A stretch of DNA of 64,000 nt. Origin: Sphingomonas taxi. Lineage in GTDB: Bacteria > Pseudomonadota > Alphaproteobacteria > Sphingomonadales > Sphingomonadaceae. Shown here piece by piece: positions 37,364-45,435 of the stretch. The notes beneath the pieces are model-generated. The model was not told the origin of the DNA, did not search any database, and was given only the letters and a program-made list of their open reading frames with translations. The position numbers and the translations under genes were made by a program. How positions within the stretch are numbered: the stretch's first letter is position 1; the number at the start of each line of letters is the position of its first letter. The DNA lies in contig NZ_CP009571.1 of assembly GCF_000764535.1 (NCBI RefSeq), forward strand, positions 1,736,001 to 1,800,000, read 5' to 3'.

Positions 37364-37930
37364 ATGGACGCGCTGATGGCGGCGCTGGTCGCGGCGGCTT
37401 TTGCGCAAGTCGGCGATCGGCCGGCATGGCTCGCTTCGATCCTGGCGGACCGGTATCGCGCGCCGGGGCTGGTGATCGCCGCGGCGACGGTGGCGCTGCT
37501 CGGCGCCGGGCTGCTCGCCGCAGCGGCGGGTGCGTTGCTGGCACCTCGGCTGACACCGGAGGCCAGGCAGCTTTTCCTCGCGCTGGCGCTGCTGTTTCAG
37601 GGCGGTGGTGCGCTGTTCCCGGTCAAGCCACCCGACCGGCTCGCCGGATGGCGCCTCGGCGCGGCGCTGACCAGCCTGATCGGCCTGTTCATCCTCGCCT
37701 TCGGCGACGGCGTACAATTCATCGTCCTCGCATTGGCCGCGCGGGCGCAATTGCCGTGGCTGGCCGCGATCGGGGCGATGCTCGGCTCGCTCGCGGTGAT
37801 CGCCCCCGCCGCGATCCTGGGCGAGGCGGGCTGGACCGGCCTGCCGCTGATCACGCTGCGCCGGATCATCGGGGTCCTGTTCGTGCTGGCCGCGATCGGA
37901 CTGGGGCTTTCCGCGCTGCGCCTGATCTGA
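37364..37930 (+). CDS. TMEM165/GDT1-like membrane protein
   Basis: A 188-residue protein with about six membrane helices in two halves, resembling the GDT1 cation exchangers (calcium or manganese). The family motif E-x-G-D-K/R-T is present in altered form: FAQVGDRPAW in the first half and LAFGDGVQF in the second, so the acidic first residue is lost in half one. That departure lowers confidence in both the transport function and the family call. Coupled to the preceding small gene by position. Confidence 0.58.
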   Translation: MDALMAALVAAAFAQVGDRPAWLASILADRYRAPGLVIAAATVALLGAGLLAAAAGALLAPRLTPEARQLFLALALLFQGGGALFPVKPPDRLAGWRLGAALTSLIGLFILAFGDGVQFIVLALAARAQLPWLAAIGAMLGSLAVIAPAAILGEAGWTGLPLITLRRIIGVLFVLAAIGLGLSALRLI

Positions 37931-38027
37931 TCCGTCGATCATCGACATGCGCAAAATGGCTGCTGCGCGGGGAGCGTTTCGGCTATCGGATCGTTGCCGC
38001 AACGATTCCTTTCCCACGGAGATTTCC

Positions 38028-38519
38028 ATGGCCGACATCAACCCGGCGCTGAATACGCCGACCGACCTTAGCAACACCCGCTCGGTGGCGGATGCGCTCA
38101 ACTCGTCGCTCGCCGATTGCTATGCGCTGTACCTGAAGACCAAGAATTTTCACTGGCACGTCTCGGGACCGCATTTCCGCGACTATCACCTGCTGCTCGA
38201 CGATCAGGCGGCGCAGATTCTCGGCGTCACCGATGCGATCGCCGAGCGCGTCCGTAAGACCGGCAACACGACGCTGCGCTCGATCGGCGACATCAGCCGA
38301 CGCCAGACGATCGCCGACAACGACCTCGACTTCGTCGACGCCGGCGCGATGCTGGCCGAATTGCGCGAGGACAATCTCAAGCTGGTCGAAAGCTTCCGCG
38401 TCGTGAAGGACGCCGCCGAAGAGGCGAAGGACAATGCCACCAGCGGCATCGTCGACGAATGGACCGACCAGGCCGAGGAACGCGCCTGGTTCCTGTTCGA
38501 GGCCAGCCGCAAGGGCTGA
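38028..38519 (+). CDS. dps: Dps-type ferritin-like DNA-protection protein
   Basis: A 163-residue subunit of a dodecamer that stores iron with hydrogen peroxide and shields DNA. The ferroxidase residues are in KTKNFHWHVSGPHFRDYHLLLDDQ (residues 39-62): His, Asp, Glu-like positions shared between subunits. The N-terminus MADINPALNTPTDLSNTRS is the disordered arm. CACGGAGATTTCC precedes the ATG. It is monocistronic, with a repeat pair after it. Confidence 0.93.
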   Translation: MADINPALNTPTDLSNTRSVADALNSSLADCYALYLKTKNFHWHVSGPHFRDYHLLLDDQAAQILGVTDAIAERVRKTGNTTLRSIGDISRRQTIADNDLDFVDAGAMLAELREDNLKLVESFRVVKDAAEEAKDNATSGIVDEWTDQAEERAWFLFEASRKG

Positions 38520-38553
38520 GGCGCTACCGCTTTAGCTACCATCTTGACCCCAC

Positions 38554-38649
38554 CGTCACCCCGGACTTGTTCCGGGGTCCACCGGACCGCAGGAGCAACA
38601 AGCCGCTCTTTGGCAGACCGGTGGATGCCGGAACCAGCCCGGCATGACG
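38554..38649. repeat. Inverted GTCACCCCGG-type repeat pair
   Basis: Arms GTCACCCCGGACTTGTTCCG and GGAACCAGCCCGGCATGACG flank about 55 bases. It fills the gap between dps and the DNA ligase gene and could terminate dps transcription. Confidence 0.78.
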
Positions 38650-38737
38650 GTTGGGCGTGTCGGACGTTTCCCGTACTATCCATGACCGCATAAGCGACAT
38701 CGACGGAGCGCTTCACCCGACCGCGCGTTCCCCCTTC

Positions 38738-40312
38738 ATGCACGCCTTCGCCGCGCTCCTTGATTCGCTCATCTACACGCGTGGGCGGAACGCCAAGCTC
38801 AAGCTGATCGTCGATTATCTGCTTGCGACGCCCGATCCGGATCGCGGTTGGGCGATGGCGGCGCTGATCGGCGATCTCGATCTGCCCGGCGTCAAACCGG
38901 CGCAGATCCGCGCGTTGATCGAGGCGCGCGTCGATCCCGTGCTGTTCCGGATGAGCCGCGACTATGTCGGCGACACCGCCGAGACCGTCGCGCTGCTTTG
39001 GCCCGCGCCCATCCCCGCCCCCGCAGGCGCACCGTTGTCGATCAGCGCCGCGGTCGACGCGCTGCGCCACCTCTCGCGTTCGGACGCACCCGCGGTGCTA
39101 GCCGCGATGCTCGATCGGCTCGATTCGGAGGAGCGGTTCGCGCTCCTCAAGATGGCGACCGGGGCGTTGCGCATCGGCGTCTCCGCGCGCCTCGCCAAGA
39201 CCGCCTTGGCACAGGCGTTCGGGCTCGACGTCGATGCGGTCGAGGAGGTCTGGCACGGCCTCACCCCACCCTATGCCAGCCTGTTCGCCTGGGCTGAAGG
39301 CACCGGCGAGCAACCCACCGCGGCCGATGTCCCCGTCTTCCGCCCGTTCATGCTCGCGCACGGGCTGGAGGACGCGCAGGTCGACCTCGCCGATTATGCC
39401 GCCGAGTGGAAATGGGACGGCATCCGCGTCCAGATCGTCCACGTCGCCGGCCAGACGCGGCTCTACAGCCGTACCGGCGACGACGTCACCGGCAGCTTTC
39501 CCGACGTCGCCGCGGCTTTCTCCACCCCCGGCACGATCGACGGCGAATTGCTGGTCAAGGGCGACGCGCAGGGCGGCGAGGCCGCCAGCTTCAACGCGCT
39601 GCAACAGCGGCTCGGCCGCAAGACCGTGTCGGCGAAGATGCTCGCCGACTATCCGGCCTTCGTCCGCGTCTACGACCTGTTGTTCGACGGCGGCGAGGAT
39701 TTGCGTCCGCTGCCGTGGAGCGAACGACGGCAGCGACTCGAAGCCTTCGTCCCCCGCCTCGACCCCGACCGGTTCGACCTCAGCCAGGTGATCGACGCCG
39801 CTAGCTTCACCGAGCTGGAAGCGATCCGCGCCGGCGCGCGCGACGCGGCGATCGAAGGCGTGATGCTCAAGCGCCGCGATTCGCCCTATGTCGGCGGTCG
39901 TCGCGCCGGCCTTTGGTACAAATGGAAGCGCGACCCGCTCACCGCCGATTGCGTGATGATGTACGCACAGCGCGGCAGCGGCCGACGCTCGTCTTATTAC
40001 AGCGATTACACCTTCGGCTGCTGGACCGAGGACGGCGAGTTGCTCCCCGTCGGCAAGGCCTATTCGGGGATCACCGACGAGGAATTGAAGATGCTCGACG
40101 GCTTCGTGCGCCGCCACACGCTCGCGCGTTTCGGCCCGGTGCGCGAGGTGGAGAAGACGATGGTGCTGGAGATCGCGTTCGACTCGATCCACGGTTCGAC
40201 GCGCCACAAATCGGGTGTCGCGATGCGCTTCCCCCGAATCGCGCGGATCAGGACGGACAAGCCCGCCGCGGAAGCGGATCGCGTCGAGACGCTGCGCCGG
40301 CTGGTGACCTGA
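38738..40312 (+). CDS. LigC-type ATP-dependent DNA ligase
   Basis: A 524-residue ligase of the cisplatin-damage-response group. An N-terminal helical domain (about 1-200) precedes the nucleotidyltransferase core: the AMP-accepting Lys225 lies in EWKWDGIRV; SRTGDDVTGSFPDV, TIDGELLVK, EGVMLKRRDSPY and GLWYKWKRDP are motifs III-V. The OB domain is C-terminal. ATG at 38738 matches family starts; earlier in-frame residues lie in the repeat. It is the ligase that usually accompanies the exonuclease, helicase and PdeM, encoded here 7-15 kb away. Confidence 0.93.
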   Translation: MHAFAALLDSLIYTRGRNAKLKLIVDYLLATPDPDRGWAMAALIGDLDLPGVKPAQIRALIEARVDPVLFRMSRDYVGDTAETVALLWPAPIPAPAGAPLSISAAVDALRHLSRSDAPAVLAAMLDRLDSEERFALLKMATGALRIGVSARLAKTALAQAFGLDVDAVEEVWHGLTPPYASLFAWAEGTGEQPTAADVPVFRPFMLAHGLEDAQVDLADYAAEWKWDGIRVQIVHVAGQTRLYSRTGDDVTGSFPDVAAAFSTPGTIDGELLVKGDAQGGEAASFNALQQRLGRKTVSAKMLADYPAFVRVYDLLFDGGEDLRPLPWSERRQRLEAFVPRLDPDRFDLSQVIDAASFTELEAIRAGARDAAIEGVMLKRRDSPYVGGRRAGLWYKWKRDPLTADCVMMYAQRGSGRRSSYYSDYTFGCWTEDGELLPVGKAYSGITDEELKMLDGFVRRHTLARFGPVREVEKTMVLEIAFDSIHGSTRHKSGVAMRFPRIARIRTDKPAAEADRVETLRRLVT

Positions 40313-40336
40313 CGCCCGACGTCGCGCGAGCGGGAC

Positions 40337-41188
40337 CTATCCGGCTCGGCCGACCTCTTCGCCGATCCGGATTTCGAACAAGGTCGGCCAATATTTGCCC
40401 GTCACGAACAACCGGTCGTGCGCGGCATCATAGGCGATGCCATTGGCCACCGCGTCGGGATCGGGATTGTGGATTTCGGCGAGCAGCGGGCGCAGATCGA
40501 TCAGGCCGTCGACCTTGCCCGTCGCGGGATCGATCCGCGCGATGAAACCGGTCATCCACACATTGGCGAGGATGCGGCCCTGGACGTATTCGAGCTCGTT
40601 GAGCTTGGCCAACGGCCGTCCGTTGAGCGTAACCGTGATCCGCCCCCGCTCCTCGAACGTCGCCGGGTCCATCCGCCGCAACGTCGGCGTGCCATCCGAC
40701 AGGATCAGCGTGCGTCCGTCGCCGGTCAACGCCCAGCCTTCGCCGGCATAATGAAAGGGCTGGCCGATCCGCTTGAGCGCGGGCAGCGACCAGCGGAAGC
40801 CGATGCCGGTCTTCCACGTCAGGCTGAGCAGGCTGTTCTTGACGCAACCGATACCCTCGCCGAACAGCTCCGGGCTCAGCCGTGCGCGCGCTGCGACCTT
40901 GCCATCGGCGAGGCCGACGCGGCGGATGTCGGATGCGCCCTCCTTGCCGGTGCTTTCGTAGAGGTCGCCGCCGCAGAACAGCAGGCCCTCGGTGAAGGCG
41001 CCGGTATCGTGCGGCAGCCGCGCGACGACGGTGGCAGCGTAGACCGGGACGCCGGCTTCGGCCGGGGCCGCTGGCGTGGCGGGGACGGCCTGCGCCGCGG
41101 GCGGTTTCGCCGGGGGGTTCGCCTGCCACGCCGACGCGGCGATCGCGCCGAGCAGCCCGAGCCCCAATGTCACCTTCACCACACGCAT
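40337..41188 (-). CDS. Glutaminyl-peptide cyclotransferase
   Basis: A 283-residue secreted propeller-type cyclase that turns N-terminal Gln into pyroglutamate. A membrane/signal segment (VVKVTLGLGLLGAIAASAW) and a Pro/Ala linker lead to the catalytic domain. RLPHDTGAFTEGLLFCGGDLYESTG, GCVKNSLLSLTWKTG, GEGWALTGDGRTLILSDG and LNELEYVQGRILANVWMT are family signatures. Active in the periplasm. It converges on the ligase gene. Confidence 0.9.
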   Translation of the reverse strand: MRVVKVTLGLGLLGAIAASAWQANPPAKPPAAQAVPATPAAPAEAGVPVYAATVVARLPHDTGAFTEGLLFCGGDLYESTGKEGASDIRRVGLADGKVAARARLSPELFGEGIGCVKNSLLSLTWKTGIGFRWSLPALKRIGQPFHYAGEGWALTGDGRTLILSDGTPTLRRMDPATFEERGRITVTLNGRPLAKLNELEYVQGRILANVWMTGFIARIDPATGKVDGLIDLRPLLAEIHNPDPDAVANGIAYDAAHDRLFVTGKYWPTLFEIRIGEEVGRAG

Positions 41189-41314
41189 GTCCTCATCTCT
41201 CGGCCAACGCGGCGTCCCGCGGCATAGCCCGCACCGTCCCGGCCGTCATCCCCGCGTCGACGGCAGGGCAATTCGAGGCTTTTGCGAAAGTCCCCAGCAT
41301 CGGCACATCAGCGT

Positions 41315-41361
41315 AGTGCTCCTGCGAAAGCAGGAGTCCAGAGCCAGGCAAGACAACGTCG
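41315..41361. repeat. Partial AGTGCTCCTGCG repeat
   Basis: A truncated copy of the 1470 element: the left arm AGTGCTCCTGCGAAAGCAGG and inner GAGCCAGGCAAGAC are present, the right arm is missing. Confidence 0.7.
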
Positions 41362-41458
41362 ATGGCGTCCGGAATTCCTGAACGCCTGCTTGAACGCCCT
41401 TATGGCGAAGCCCCGCCCCACGACGGACGTCGTGGCGAATACCCGAACCCCAAAACGC

Positions 41459-41493
41459 AAAAAGCCCGGCACCGCAGGTCGCGGGGCCGGGCT
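41459..41493 (-). terminator. Terminator of the double cold-shock gene
   Basis: Stem AGCCCGGC with GCCGGGCT (outer arms 41463-41470 and 41485-41492) around a GC-rich loop; on the minus strand it is followed by five T. It lies 23 bases past the stop codon. Confidence 0.88.
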
Positions 41494-41515
41494 CTTCGTT
41501 AAAGGGTCGGGACCG

Positions 41516-42364
41516 TTACGACGCGGCCGACAGGTTCACCGCGGCGTACTTGCCGCGACGATCGACTTCGAGCTCGAACTGCAGCTTGTCGCCCTCGTTG
41601 AGGGTCGACATGCCGGCACGCTCGACCGCCGAGATGTGCACGAACGCATCGGGCTGGCCGTCGTCGCGCTGAATGAAGCCGAAGCCCTTCATCGCGTTGA
41701 AGAACTTGACGGTACCCGTCGCCTTCTCACCGGTCAGCTGACGCTGCGGCGCGCCACCGGCACCACCCGGACGCGGACCACGATCGCCGAAGCCGCCTTC
41801 GCGCGGCTCGCGGGGAGCGCGCTCGGTGACGGCCATCGGTTCGCCGTCGATCTTCAGCTCGGTCGCCGAGATACGGCCTCCGCGATCGACCAGGGTGAAG
41901 CCGAGCGGCTGACCCTCGGCGAGCGCGCTCATGCCGGCCTGTTCGACGGCCGAGATGTGCACGAACACGTCCTCGCCGCCGTCATCACGGACGACGAAGC
42001 CGAAGCCCTTCTGCGCGTTGAAGAATTTGACTACGCCAGTGCCCTCGCCGACGACCTGGGGAGGCATGCCGCGGCCACCGCCGCTGAACCCGCCGCCACC
42101 GCCGCCGCCGAAGCCGCCACCACCGCCGCCACGGAAGCCGCCGCCACCGCCGCCGCCGAAGCCGCCGCGATCACCGCCGCCGCCGCCGAAGCTGCTGCCG
42201 CCACCGAAGCCGCCGCGATCACCGCCGCCAAAGCCGCCACCGCCGAAACCGCCGCCGCCAAAGCCGCCGCCACCGCCGAAATCGCTGCTGCCGCCGCCGA
42301 AATCGTCGCGCTTGTCGCGACCACGTCCGCCACGATTGCCGCGGCCACCTTTGTCGTAACCCAT
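41516..42364 (-). CDS. Gly-rich protein with two cold-shock domains
   Basis: A 282-residue RNA-binding protein. Residues 1-105 are a Gly/Arg/Phe-rich, low-complexity arm (MGYDKGGRGNRGGRGR then repeated GGGF blocks). Two cold-shock domains follow, about 108-172 (GVVKFFNAQKGFGFV, EDVFVHISAVE) and 213-280 (GTVKFFNAMKGFGFI, DAFVHISAVE). Start at 42364 is fixed by MGYDKGG and the lack of support for the 15 earlier codons. The low-complexity DNA makes long empty frames on the other strand. Confidence 0.92.
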   Translation of the reverse strand: MGYDKGGRGNRGGRGRDKRDDFGGGSSDFGGGGGFGGGGFGGGGFGGGDRGGFGGGSSFGGGGGDRGGFGGGGGGGFRGGGGGGFGGGGGGGFSGGGRGMPPQVVGEGTGVVKFFNAQKGFGFVVRDDGGEDVFVHISAVEQAGMSALAEGQPLGFTLVDRGGRISATELKIDGEPMAVTERAPREPREGGFGDRGPRPGGAGGAPQRQLTGEKATGTVKFFNAMKGFGFIQRDDGQPDAFVHISAVERAGMSTLNEGDKLQFELEVDRRGKYAAVNLSAAS

Positions 42365-42637
42365 AACCCTATTCGTCTTCCCGGTTCGCCCGCATCCAAT
42401 CCGTGACAAGAACCCGTGCGCCGGACGACGAACGCGAGCCCTCGGGCGCGAAACCTATTGCGCCTTGGGAATCGTCATAGCGCAGAAAACAAGTCCCCGC
42501 GAATGAATTCGTCGCAATCGTCTGCCATTCCATGCCGAATACCGGCCCCGGCGCGACCCGCCACAGCAATGGCGCGGATTTCCGGCCGATGACGCTTAAT
42601 CGTTGAGCATCCTGGCGTTGCGGCGTAGGGCGCTGGC

Positions 42638-43258
42638 ATGACCGTACACTTCCACGAGGAAGACCTCCCCGCCGACGTCTTCGCCCCCGGCGCCTCGATC
42701 GCCGTCGATACCGAGACGATGGGCCTCATCACGCCGCGCGACCGGCTGTGCGTCGTACAATTGTCCGATGGCGGCCCCGACGAACATCTTGTCCGTTTCG
42801 GTCCGACCAGCGACTATGCTGCGCCGAACCTCAAGGCGGTGCTTGCCGATCCCGGCCGCGTGAAACTCTACCATTACGGCCGCTTCGATATCGCCGCGCT
42901 CCAGCATTATCTCGGCATCGTCGCGGCGCCCGCCTACGATACCAAGATCGCGTCGCGACTGATCCGCACCTATACCGATCGTCACGGCCTCAAGGAACTC
43001 GTGCGCGAACTGCTCGGCCAGGAACTCAGCAAGCAGCAGCAATCGTCCGACTGGGGCGCGCCCGAATTGTCCGACGCGCAGAAGGACTATGCGGCAAGCG
43101 ACGTGCGCTTCCTCCATCGCCTGCAGGCCGAGCTCAACCGCCGGCTCGAACGCGAGGGCCGGATGGAGATGGCGCAGGCCTGTTTCGACTTCCTGCCGAC
43201 CCGCGCCGCGCTGGACCTCGCCGGCTGGCCCGAGATCGACATCTTCGCCCATGCCTGA
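42638..43258 (+). CDS. rnd: Ribonuclease D-type 3'-5' exonuclease
   Basis: A 206-residue DEDDy exonuclease domain without the HRDC domains of full-length RNase D. SIAVDTETMGL gives ExoI, YHYGRFDIAALQH ExoII and DAQKDYAASDVRFLHRLQ ExoIII with the Tyr. Role: 3' trimming of structured RNAs. It heads a plus-strand run rnd-lptC-lptA-lptB-rpoN. Upstream are 270 bases with no gene. Confidence 0.9.
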   Translation: MTVHFHEEDLPADVFAPGASIAVDTETMGLITPRDRLCVVQLSDGGPDEHLVRFGPTSDYAAPNLKAVLADPGRVKLYHYGRFDIAALQHYLGIVAAPAYDTKIASRLIRTYTDRHGLKELVRELLGQELSKQQQSSDWGAPELSDAQKDYAASDVRFLHRLQAELNRRLEREGRMEMAQACFDFLPTRAALDLAGWPEIDIFAHA

Positions 43259-43267
43259 GGCCCGGCG

Positions 43268-43909
43268 GTGAGCGCCCCGACCGCACGCCAGACGCGTTCG
43301 GCGCGGCAGCGCTGGGCTGCGCCCGGCGGCCGGCAGGACCGGATCGTCACGCTGCTCAACACCGGGTTGCCGATCGGCATCGGCGTGCTCGCCGCCTTCC
43401 TGGTGCTGGCGCCGCTGACCGCCGCCAACGAAGTGTCGTTCGTCCTCGACAAGAACAAGGTGGAGGTCGCCAAGGAGCGGCTGAAGCTGCAGGCGGCGAC
43501 CTATCGCGGCCAGGACGACAAGGGGCAGGCGTTTGCGCTCAACGCCGGCACCGCGGTGCAGCAGAGCAGCAGCGTGCCGATCGTCCAGATCAACCGCATG
43601 ACCGCCGATCTCGCGCTCGACGACGGGCCGGCGACGCTGCGCGCCGACAAGGGCCGCTACGACCTCAACACCGAGCAGATGAAGGTCGACGGCCCGATCG
43701 CCTTCCGCGCCGCCAACGGCTACCGACTCGACACGAGCGACGCGACGATCGACTTGAAAACCAAGACGATGCGCAGCGGCGGCAAGGTGACGGGCACGGT
43801 GCCGCAGGGCAATTTCAGCGCCAATGCGCTGACCGCCGACCTGGCTGGCCGCACCGTGCGCCTCAGCGGCAATGCCCGCTTGCGGATCGTGCCGCGACGG
43901 GCGAAATAG
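43268..43909 (+). CDS. lptC: LPS export protein LptC
   Basis: A 213-residue single-span inner-membrane protein that relays lipopolysaccharide from LptBFG to LptA. A cytoplasmic N-terminus precedes the helix GIGVLAAFLVLAPLT (about residue 39) and a periplasmic beta-jellyroll. Similarity rests on the LptC fold pattern and on its place before lptA and lptB. GTG start nine bases after rnd. Confidence 0.88.
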   Translation: MSAPTARQTRSARQRWAAPGGRQDRIVTLLNTGLPIGIGVLAAFLVLAPLTAANEVSFVLDKNKVEVAKERLKLQAATYRGQDDKGQAFALNAGTAVQQSSSVPIVQINRMTADLALDDGPATLRADKGRYDLNTEQMKVDGPIAFRAANGYRLDTSDATIDLKTKTMRSGGKVTGTVPQGNFSANALTADLAGRTVRLSGNARLRIVPRRAK

Positions 43910-43915
43910 CCCGCC

Positions 43916-44446
43916 ATGCGCACCCCCTTCCTCGCCGTCGCCCTGCTCGCCGCCCCGCTGGCGGCGCAGACGGCGCATAATTCCAACGCCCCGATCGATT
44001 TCGGCGCCGACCATATCGAATTGCAGGACAAGGCGAATCGCGGCGTGCTGTCGGGCAACGTCTCGGTCCGCCAGGCCGAGATGACGCTCAACTCGGCGCG
44101 GATGACGGTCAGCTATACCGGTCAGGTGGTCGGCGGCAGCCCGCAGGTGTCGCGGATCGATGCGAGCGGCGGCGTCACCGTCCGCCGCCCCGACCAGACC
44201 GCCAAGAGCCAATATGCGATCTACGACCTCAATCGCCGGGTCATCACGATGCTGGGCGCGGTGACGCTGACGCAGGGCGGCAATACGGTCAACGGCGGCC
44301 GCCTGACGATCAACCTCGACACCGGCCGTGCCGTGGTCGACGGCAATTCGGTCCGCGGCTCCAGCGGCGCCGCCCCCGGCAGCACCACCACCACCGCGCC
44401 GAGCGGCCGCGTCACCGGCACCTTCTCGGTCCCCAAGCGGGACTGA
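43916..44446 (+). CDS. lptA: LPS transport periplasmic protein LptA
   Basis: A 176-residue OstA-like protein with signal peptide MRTPFLAVALLAAPLAAQT. It bridges LptC and LptD across the periplasm. APIDFGADHIELQDKANRGVLSGNVSVRQ and AQYAIYDLNRRVITMLGAVTL-type strands (here SQYAIYDLNRRVITMLGAV) are the jelly-roll repeats. A Ser/Gly/Thr tail follows. Six bases separate it from lptC. Confidence 0.92.
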   Translation: MRTPFLAVALLAAPLAAQTAHNSNAPIDFGADHIELQDKANRGVLSGNVSVRQAEMTLNSARMTVSYTGQVVGGSPQVSRIDASGGVTVRRPDQTAKSQYAIYDLNRRVITMLGAVTLTQGGNTVNGGRLTINLDTGRAVVDGNSVRGSSGAAPGSTTTTAPSGRVTGTFSVPKRD

Positions 44447-44602
44447 GGCGGGCGGAGCCGGTCCGCGCCCCGCGGCACGTCGGCACGGTGCCCCGGGCCA
44501 GCTAAAGGGTCTTCCCTCGCGCCCGTCTCCGCGCCATGACGCAACGGCATGCACGAAGCCTGCCAAGGCTTTGCCACTCTTTTGATGCGAGGCATCGAGC
44601 CC

Positions 44603-45382
44603 ATGGACGCCGCCGTTTCCGACCTCCAGACCGCCGAGCCGATCCACGAGCCGCCCGCCAATCGCGGGCTGCAGGCGATTTCGATCGCCAAATCCTACGA
44701 CAAGCGCGTCGTCCTCACCGACGTGTCGGTCTCGGTCGACCGTGGCGAGGTGGTCGGCCTGCTCGGCCCCAACGGCGCCGGCAAAACGACCTGCTTCTAT
44801 TCGGTGATGGGCCTGGTGAAGCCCGATTCGGGCCGGATCATGCTCGACGGCGAGGATATCACCAAGCTGCCGATGTACCGCCGCGCGATCCTCGGCCTCG
44901 GCTATCTGCCGCAGGAAACGAGCATTTTTCGCGGCCTGTCGATCGAGAAGAACATCGGCGCGGTGCTCGAACTGTCCGAGCCCGATCCCGCGGCGCGCCC
45001 CGCCAAGCTCGACAAACTGCTCGACGAATTCGGCCTCACCCGGTTGCGCGCCAGCCCGGCGATGGCCTTGTCCGGCGGTGAGCGCCGCCGCGCCGAGATT
45101 GCCCGCGCGCTCGCCGCCGACCCGTCGATCATGCTGCTCGACGAACCCTTCGCCGGCATCGACCCGATCTCGATCGCCGACATCCGCGATCTGGTGAAGG
45201 ACCTCAAGCGCCGCGACATCGGCGTGCTGATCACCGACCATAACGTGCGCGAGACGCTCGATATCGTCGATCGTGCCTATATCATCTACGACGGGCGCGT
45301 GCTGTTCGCCGGCAGCCCCGAGGAACTCGTCGCCGACGCCAACGTCCGCCGCCTGTACCTCGGCGAGGGCTTCTCGCTCTAG
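44603..45382 (+). CDS. lptB: LPS export ABC transporter ATP-binding protein LptB
   Basis: A 259-residue ATPase driving LPS extraction. Walker A GLLGPNGAGKTTCFY, Q-loop GYLPQETSIFRGLSIEKNI, signature ALSGGERRRAEIARAL, Walker B IMLLDEPFAGIDPISI and the switch His in TDHNVRETLDI are complete. The start is ATG 44603 (MDAAVSDLQ); the open frame extends to 44549. About 150 bases separate it from lptA, so it may have its own promoter. Confidence 0.95.
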   Translation: MDAAVSDLQTAEPIHEPPANRGLQAISIAKSYDKRVVLTDVSVSVDRGEVVGLLGPNGAGKTTCFYSVMGLVKPDSGRIMLDGEDITKLPMYRRAILGLGYLPQETSIFRGLSIEKNIGAVLELSEPDPAARPAKLDKLLDEFGLTRLRASPAMALSGGERRRAEIARALAADPSIMLLDEPFAGIDPISIADIRDLVKDLKRRDIGVLITDHNVRETLDIVDRAYIIYDGRVLFAGSPEELVADANVRRLYLGEGFSL

Positions 45383-45435
45383 CCTATGGCCGGGGTCCCG
45401 CCTTGTTCCGTCACGGCGCGGGAAGGAGCGGTGTC

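Noticed and set aside
41282..42406. 374-codon plus-strand frame with long Ala/Thr/Glu repeats
   Set aside because: It is the antisense of the Gly-rich arm; the repeats are a consequence of that low-complexity DNA.
42596..45241. 881-codon minus-strand frame across rnd-lptC-lptA-lptB
   Set aside because: Antisense to four well-supported genes and without any domain.
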